Below are positions 62,873-64,000 of a stretch of 64,000 bases of DNA, one piece after another. The stretch's first letter is position 1. Every line of letters begins with the position of its first letter. Location: the NCBI GenBank assembly GCA_963667375.1, contig OY763323.1:1922001-1986000 (forward strand), written 5' to 3'. This stretch comes from G963556115 sp963667375 (lineage in GTDB: Bacteria; Planctomycetota; SZUA-567). The position numbers and the translations under genes are program-made. Below the pieces are notes generated by a model. It was given only the letters and a program-made list of their open reading frames with translations. It was not told the origin of the DNA and did not search any database.

Positions 62873-64000
62873 ATGAATAAAATACTGGTTATTGATGATA
62901 ATTACAAAATATATAAGAGCCTGGAGCTCAATCTGAAAAAGGAGGGTTTTCAGAGTGCGGCCGCTTTGAATTCGGTTGAAGCTTTGGAGGCGCTTAAAAA
63001 TGCGCGTCCAGATATTATCCTTCTGGATTTGGCGTTGCGTGAAGAGAGCGGTCTGGATTTGTTACGGGATATAAAGAAGCTGGATTCTTCGGTACCGGTG
63101 ATAATGATAACCGGTTACGGAACGTTGGAGTCTGCCGTAAAGGCCATCAAACTCGGGGCGTTTGATTTTCTGGAGAAACCGTTACAGTTTGAGAAGCTGC
63201 TCAGCACTATTAATAATGCGCTGGAAATGACCAAGTTAAAAAATGAAAATCGGGAGCTCAAAGAAAAAATAAATATTAAGCGCAGCGGTATTATTACACA
63301 GAATCAGCAGATGCTGGAGATCTGTGAGAAGGCGTGCAAACTTGCGATTACCGATATTCCGATTCTGATTACCGGCGAGAGCGGTACTGGTAAGGAGCTT
63401 ATTGCGGATATGATTCATGAAAGTTCCGGCAGGAAGGACAAGAGTCTGGTAAAGCTGAATTGTTCAGCTCTTTCTGAACAGCTTCTTGACAGTGAACTTT
63501 TCGGGCATGAAAAGGGTGCATTTACCGGGGCGGTTGATTTTCATCGCGGGGTGTTTGAACAGGCTTGCGGTGGTTCTCTGCATCTTGATGAGATTGGGGA
63601 TATGGCGCTTTCAACACAGGCAAAAATACTGCGGGCGATACAGTATGGCGAGATCAGGCGTATCGGCGGTACTGCTCAGATAAAGGTTGATGTACGTTTT
63701 ATTGCTTCCACCAATAAGGATTTGAGTTCGCTTATTGAGCAGGGGCTCTTCCGTGAGGACCTGATGTATCGTCTGAATGCGTCCTGTATACATCTGCCGC
63801 CCCTGCGTGAGCGCAAGGAGGATATTCCGGTTCTTGCCGCCACTTTTATCAGAGAATTTCAGAGGGAAGGGGAGAGCAGAAATCTGTCGGAGCTGGCGCT
63901 GGAAAAGCTTATGAGTTATGATTGGGACGGTAATGTCCGGGAACTGCGGAATATTATCCGCGTTACGCTGGCACTCACTGATAGAGAGGTTATTGAGGAG
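62873..64000 (+). CDS. NtrC-family sigma-54-dependent response regulator (runs off the window)
   Basis: 376 codons are visible from the ATG at 62873. The receiver domain has DD (8-9), phospho-acceptor D52 (ILLDLALREESG) and Lys in EKPLQF. The AAA+ domain has Walker A GESGTGKE (about 165), an intact GAFTGA, Walker B GGSLHLDEIGD and the arginine-rich RREDLMYRLNA region (written FREDLMYRL). The C-terminal HTH lies beyond the window. It is divergent from the second sugar ABC cluster, but regulation of it is not shown. Confidence 0.92.
   Translation, partial: MNKILVIDDNYKIYKSLELNLKKEGFQSAAALNSVEALEALKNARPDIILLDLALREESGLDLLRDIKKLDSSVPVIMITGYGTLESAVKAIKLGAFDFLEKPLQFEKLLSTINNALEMTKLKNENRELKEKINIKRSGIITQNQQMLEICEKACKLAITDIPILITGESGTGKELIADMIHESSGRKDKSLVKLNCSALSEQLLDSELFGHEKGAFTGAVDFHRGVFEQACGGSLHLDEIGDMALSTQAKILRAIQYGEIRRIGGTAQIKVDVRFIASTNKDLSSLIEQGLFREDLMYRLNASCIHLPPLRERKEDIPVLAATFIREFQREGESRNLSELALEKLMSYDWDGNVRELRNIIRVTLALTDREVIEE

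Noticed and set aside
1..64000. CRISPR array or cas genes
   Set aside because: No regularly spaced direct repeats and no Cas motifs were seen.

Overview
The window reads as a fairly AT-rich chromosome segment of a Gram-negative bacterium. Periplasmic binding proteins, a DegP-type protease and a ColE1-type mobilization module all point to a double membrane. A complete siroheme-to-heme (Ahb) gene set is typical of anaerobic lineages such as sulfate reducers. I cannot name the species. Several genes appear to use TTG or GTG starts.

Layout. (1) 1-1340: N-terminal part of a sensor kinase and a secreted EF-hand-like protein, with a sigma-54-type promoter and a triple TGCGCA activator site. (2) 2219-11876: sugar locus with a GldA-family dehydrogenase, a ROK regulator, a four-gene sugar ABC transporter and L-fucose isomerase. 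(3) 12613-18621: YbaN-like protein, catalase-peroxidase KatG and the three Ahb proteins (AhbC, AhbD, fused AhbA-AhbB) that convert siroheme to heme. (4) about 18730-53428: a probable island at tRNA-Gln(CTG). It carries an NtrC-type regulator, a giant cyclic beta-1,2-glucan synthase preceded by a sigma-54-like promoter, a CheB-CheR/histidine kinase cluster, a small membrane protein, a B12/radical-SAM protein, a dead integrase hit by an IS3-family element, a long structured hairpin with a terminator, a mobilization module with two genes nested inside the relaxase, a primase/helicase pair, AlpA, a gene split by a second IS3-family element, and a P4-type integrase beside the tRNA. (5) 53721-62255: DegP/HtrA and a second sugar ABC locus with two binding proteins, two permeases and one ATPase, all on the minus strand. 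(6) 62873-64000: start of another NtrC-type regulator.

How the parts fit. KatG needs heme and is followed, apparently in one operon, by the complete siroheme branch of heme synthesis. The 3' end of tRNA-Gln with its terminator is duplicated about 34.5 kb away (111 bp, about 90% identical by hand alignment). A third, decayed copy lies beyond the katG-ahb operon, which suggests successive insertions at one tRNA. Three matches to the sigma-54 consensus precede the EF-hand gene, the glucan synthase gene and a 50-residue membrane protein gene. They suggest that NtrC-type regulators control envelope-stress functions here. All functional assignments come from reading motifs by eye; no database search was run.
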